Assembly: GCF_001729965.1 (NCBI RefSeq)
Contig: NZ_JRWK01000001.1
Span: forward strand, 147,971-211,970
From: Methanosphaera sp. WGK6
GTDB lineage: Archaea > Methanobacteriota > Methanobacteria > Methanobacteriales > Methanobacteriaceae
Length of the DNA stretch: 64,000 nucleotides
Reading direction: 5' to 3'
Shown: piece by piece, positions 60,623-64,000 of the stretch
How the letters are laid out: each line of letters opens with the position of its first letter
Numbering within the stretch: the first letter of the stretch is position 1
Notes under the pieces: generated by a model
The model's input: only the letters and a program-made list of their open reading frames with translations
What the model was told of the DNA's origin: nothing
Database searches by the model: none
Position numbers and translations under genes: made by a program

Positions 60623-63211
60623 TTAATTTTTCCTAAACTTATTTTTATCATTTATTTTCTCTATAATTGCTTCATGCATACGTTTAATAAATTCCGATCT
60701 ATCCTCATACTTTAAAACATCAAGATAACCTCTAGAAACAAGGTTAAATGCAAAAGGAGTAGGAATATCTGTATTTATAGTTTTAATAACAATTTCCTTA
60801 TTTTCAATTTTTCTTAAAATCTCTTCAGCATGATAAATATCCATATAATCCTCAATCACTTCACGACGAGCTTCATCTAATATAGCGAAATGATCATCAA
60901 TTTCTCTAACAAAATTAAGTAAAATCTTACTAGTTACTTGTTGACGACCAACACTTTTTTCATGACCTTTATATCTTCGAAGAATCATTAATGACCTATT
61001 AGCACAATCTCTAAAACGACTAGCTAAAGTTTCTGTTTTATCAATTGATTTAATTAGAATTTCACGTAAATTATCACTATTTAACTCTTCAAACGCTTCA
61101 ACACCACCAATTTTAGAATCACTACTAAGATAAAATCCATTATCATCCACACTAATCATAACATCATGATGATATTTAAGTGATATAATGTATGCTATAG
61201 CTCTACTAAGGGCATCGTTTACACGTCTACCATATAATGAATGGAAAACAACAAATTTTCTACCACCAAAACCAGTGTAATACTCTACAAGTAACTTATT
61301 TTTAGATGGAATTTCACTATAAAGATACTGCTCAAGGAAATAAAAATAAATAGACGATGCTGAATTATAATCAACATACAAATATTTCTTTATATAATTA
61401 ATAATCTCTTCTTGAGACACATCAGTAGATAACTTCCAGTCAATAATAGCTCTAAAATTTTGAATAGAAATAGCTAAATCATAGGATAATGGTAACTGTT
61501 CAGAAACCCATGATGGAATACTAGGAGTGCTACCACTAGGGATAACAGTAATAGTCATACCTCTAGCATACTTGAATTGATAAACTCTACCTCCAAGAAC
61601 AAATGTATCTCCTTTATGTAGACGTTCCATGAAATCTCCATCAATACTTCCAATAATCTTTCCTTCACATTTAACTTTTGCATGACTTCTATCAGCAATA
61701 GTACCAATATTAGTTGAATAAAGAACTCTTGCTAACTTTCCATGTTTTCCAAAAGTATTAGCTTCCCAATCAACCCAAATCTTAGCATAAACATATCTTT
61801 GTTCAAGACAAGTATATTCTCCTGCAAGATAACGTAATACTTGTTCATAATCATCCCATGAAAGATTATGATAAGGCATAGCTTGTCTAATTACATGAAA
61901 AATATGTTCAATATTTTGTCTTTGTTCAATAGCGATACCATAAATATGTTGAGCTAAAACATCCAGACAATTGTAAGGAATGTCTATTTTATCAATTTTA
62001 CCCTCACAAGCATTTTTAAGAATTAAACTACACTCTACAAGATCATCTCTATTAACAACAATCATACGACCCTTTGATTTTTCATGAAGTCTATGTCCAC
62101 TACGTCCAATTCTCTGTAAAGCACGAGACACGGATTTAGGAGAACTAATCAGAATAACTAAATCAATATATCCAATATCAATACCTAATTCTAGAGAAGT
62201 ACTACTAACAACAACTTTCAAATTACCTTCTTTTAACTCATTTTCAGTCTCAAGACGCACATCCTTGGATAATGATGAATGATGAGCCATAACATTTCTT
62301 GAATTATAAAATCCAGGATACTTCTGTGTTAACCTGTATGAAACGCTTTCAGCACCACTACGAGTATTAGTAAATATGAGTGTTGTTTTATGTTGTTGAA
62401 TTAAGTTATGGAGTAATTTATATAATTCATCAGTCAATGTTTCCTGTTCTGTTTCAATAATATTTTCAACAGGACATAGAACTTTCATATCTAATTTTTT
62501 AAGATAATTAATATTAACTATTTCACATTCACGAGGATTTCCCCATGAATAGCCTACTAGATAATTAGCAATTTTTTCAGGAGGACTGACTGTTGCACTA
62601 AGACCAATTCGTGTAAAACCACCAGTTAATTCATGTAAACGTTCTAAACTAAGGCTAAGATGGGTTCCTCTCTTATTTTCTGCAAGTGAATGAATTTCAT
62701 CCACAATAACATATCGTACATATTTTAATTTTTCTCTAAATTTAGGAGCAACTAGTAAGATGGATAATGTTTCAGGAGTAGTAATTAGAATGTGAGGTGG
62801 ATGTTTTAACATTTTAGAACGTTGATATTGACTTGTATCTCCAGTTCTAACAGCTTGCCGTATACCTAAATCATGACCTGCAACTTCATTAATTCCCTGC
62901 AATGGTTTTTCAAGATTCTTAGATATGTCATTATCTAATGCTTTTAGTGGTGAAATATATATGCAATACACACGTTCTTCAAGCATATTTCTTTCACTTA
63001 AACTAGCTAATCCTGATAGAATAGCTAGAAATGCAGTTAATGTTTTACCAGATCCTGTAGGTGAGAGTATTAAAATATTTTTTCCAGCATTAACATGAGG
63101 TATTGCCTGACGTTGAGCATCAGTAAATGTGTCAAATGTATTTTTAAACCATTTGCTAACATATGGATGTAATAAATTATGTATTTCTTCATCAGAGTAT
63201 TCTTTAGTCAT
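60623..63211 (-). CDS. lhr: Lhr-family large helicase-related protein
   Basis: The 862-residue SF2 helicase has Walker [13 protein letters not shown] (50-61), motif [14 protein letters not shown], motif III SATVSP and motif [11 protein letters not shown]. The C-terminal half (about 400-862) has the winged-helix and Lhr-specific domains, including [20 protein letters not shown]. Lhr helicases unwind RNA:DNA and DNA forks, 3' to 5', in repair. It sits 15 bases after the phosphoesterase gene, and the pair is widely conserved. Confidence 0.92.
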   Translation of the reverse strand: MTKEYSDEEIHNLLHPYVSKWFKNTFDTFTDAQRQAIPHVNAGKNILILSPTGSGKTLTAFLAILSGLASLSERNMLEERVYCIYISPLKALDNDISKNLEKPLQGINEVAGHDLGIRQAVRTGDTSQYQRSKMLKHPPHILITTPETLSILLVAPKFREKLKYVRYVIVDEIHSLAENKRGTHLSLSLERLHELTGGFTRIGLSATVSPPEKIANYLVGYSWGNPRECEIVNINYLKKLDMKVLCPVENIIETEQETLTDELYKLLHNLIQQHKTTLIFTNTRSGAESVSYRLTQKYPGFYNSRNVMAHHSSLSKDVRLETENELKEGNLKVVVSSTSLELGIDIGYIDLVILISSPKSVSRALQRIGRSGHRLHEKSKGRMIVVNRDDLVECSLILKNACEGKIDKIDIPYNCLDVLAQHIYGIAIEQRQNIEHIFHVIRQAMPYHNLSWDDYEQVLRYLAGEYTCLEQRYVYAKIWVDWEANTFGKHGKLARVLYSTNIGTIADRSHAKVKCEGKIIGSIDGDFMERLHKGDTFVLGGRVYQFKYARGMTITVIPSGSTPSIPSWVSEQLPLSYDLAISIQNFRAIIDWKLSTDVSQEEIINYIKKYLYVDYNSASSIYFYFLEQYLYSEIPSKNKLLVEYYTGFGGRKFVVFHSLYGRRVNDALSRAIAYIISLKYHHDVMISVDDNGFYLSSDSKIGGVEAFEELNSDNLREILIKSIDKTETLASRFRDCANRSLMILRRYKGHEKSVGRQQVTSKILLNFVREIDDHFAILDEARREVIEDYMDIYHAEEILRKIENKEIVIKTINTDIPTPFAFNLVSRGYLDVLKYEDRSEFIKRMHEAIIEKINDKNKFRKN

Positions 63212-63226
63212 ATTATTACCTCCTAT

Positions 63227-63961
63227 TCATAATTCCATATCTATACTTAATAAATCCTTAATTAATCCAAAAGGATAAATATTTTCTCCATCAATTGCAT
63301 ATACTTCAAAATCATCTAATTTCTTGATAAAAGGTGAAATTGTTTTTTCATGTAATACATCAGAACCTTGACTTATGGGAGTAAATGAAGGCATAACAAT
63401 TAAATTATATTTATTCCATGTTCCTTTAAGATATGATTTAAATTTTTCTACACGTTCTCCATTTCGTATACCAATACAGGGATGTTCATGACCTATAATA
63501 ATAGTAGCTATATGTTCAGGTATTTCTTCAGGTATTTCATGACCATGTGTAATATAATAATTATCTATGATAATATAATCCTCTAAAATTAGATTTCGTT
63601 TATTTAGAATATATTGTGTAAAATTATCGTGATTTCCTTTTATAACTCTAATTTCAACAAATGAATCAGATAAATAATCAATAAAGTCTAATATTTCCTT
63701 CCATTCTTGTTTATCAATTGTTCCAAAGTTATGTTTAATATCTCCATTTAAAATAATCTTGCTTACATTAGCTTTTCTTTGAATATTATCCATTACATCA
63801 ATTATTTTATCAAATTGAAATGGAGGAATCATCAATCCTTGCTTATTTAATGAAGTTTCATAACCAAAATGTAAATCAGAAATTAGGAGAGTATCCTCTA
63901 TTTTAAGAGCTTTATTAATAATTTCTGCACCATTTATTTTTAAAGAATTCATGATATTCAT
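63227..63961 (-). CDS. Metallophosphoesterase associated with Lhr
   Basis: The 244-residue calcineurin-like enzyme has the two-metal motifs DLHFGYE (Asp29, His31), GDIKHN, GNHDN and ITHGHEIP plus GHEHPC. In bacteria and archaea a relative is encoded next to Lhr-type helicases and acts on nucleic-acid ends or cyclic phosphates; the exact substrate is unknown. It leads the operon with lhr. The ATG is in AT-rich promoter DNA at the window edge. Confidence 0.88.
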   Translation of the reverse strand: MNIMNSLKINGAEIINKALKIEDTLLISDLHFGYETSLNKQGLMIPPFQFDKIIDVMDNIQRKANVSKIILNGDIKHNFGTIDKQEWKEILDFIDYLSDSFVEIRVIKGNHDNFTQYILNKRNLILEDYIIIDNYYITHGHEIPEEIPEHIATIIIGHEHPCIGIRNGERVEKFKSYLKGTWNKYNLIVMPSFTPISQGSDVLHEKTISPFIKKLDDFEVYAIDGENIYPFGLIKDLLSIDMEL

Positions 63962-64000
63962 TATCTCTTTTATATTATATGTTTATTTTATTACATTGTC

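Overview
The window is about 64 kb of very AT-rich archaeal DNA. Its gene content points to a mesophilic member of the Methanobacteriales, most likely Methanosphaera (M. stadtmanae or a close relative). This rests on cyclic 2,3-diphosphoglycerate synthetase, two thermosome subunits, a HdrCBA heterodisulfide-reductase cluster, archaeal shikimate-pathway enzymes (ADH synthase, DHQ synthase II, GHMP shikimate kinase), methanogen-only DUF357/DUF2098/DUF2115 families, pseudomurein-binding repeats and AGGTGAT/GGAGG ribosome sites. The species call is inference.

0-14.5 kb is mostly minus strand. It holds the end of cbiT, ubiX, thpR, the archaeal front end of aromatic synthesis (DHQ synthase II, ADH synthase), a methyltransferase/FAD oxidoreductase/DUF357 operon, archaetidylinositol-phosphate synthase, Sua5, DUF2098, a Hel308-like helicase operon (helicase, DUF2115, frameshifted coiled protein), a glycosyltransferase, and cbiD, which has no normal start codon. 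Plus-strand shikimate kinase, chorismate mutase and S17e follow. 14.6-18.7 kb is an ask-dapA-dapB-asd operon. It makes aspartate semialdehyde, used for lysine and also by ADH synthase, so the two amino-acid blocks are linked.

18.7-29 kb holds a PAP2 phosphatase, a 1,082-residue coiled-coil protein, thermosome subunit 1, an unknown helical protein, the mevalonate entry genes (HMG-CoA synthase and thiolase) and a membrane-anchored protein. 29-32 kb is a metal-resistance unit: an ArsR/CadC regulator with a palindromic operator, then a CPC-type P-type ATPase whose N-terminus is a Cys/Asp/His repeat array. tRNA-Cys(GCA) sits directly before cysS at 32 kb.

33.8-37.7 kb is hdrC-hdrB-hdrA. HdrA carries a C-terminal MvhD-like domain without cysteines, and HdrB lacks one cysteine of its second CCG motif. 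A UvrD-like helicase broken at an A8 run, a 35-residue basic protein, cyclic-DPG synthetase, thermosome subunit 2, hisD and aspS follow.

46.6-60.6 kb is accessory: small paralogous orphans, a DEDDh exonuclease-BRCT fusion, surface and membrane proteins, an (AT)n tract beside a decayed transposon, a pseudomurein-binding transglutaminase, ferredoxin, an HxlR regulator, a sodium/solute symporter with its tiny partner, an AraC regulator, and a 1.2 kb gene-free stretch with two short inverted-repeat-bounded elements. The window ends with Lhr helicase and a metallophosphoesterase.

A recurring theme is reading frames broken at runs of exactly eight A or T (near 7,540, 37,960 and 52,690).
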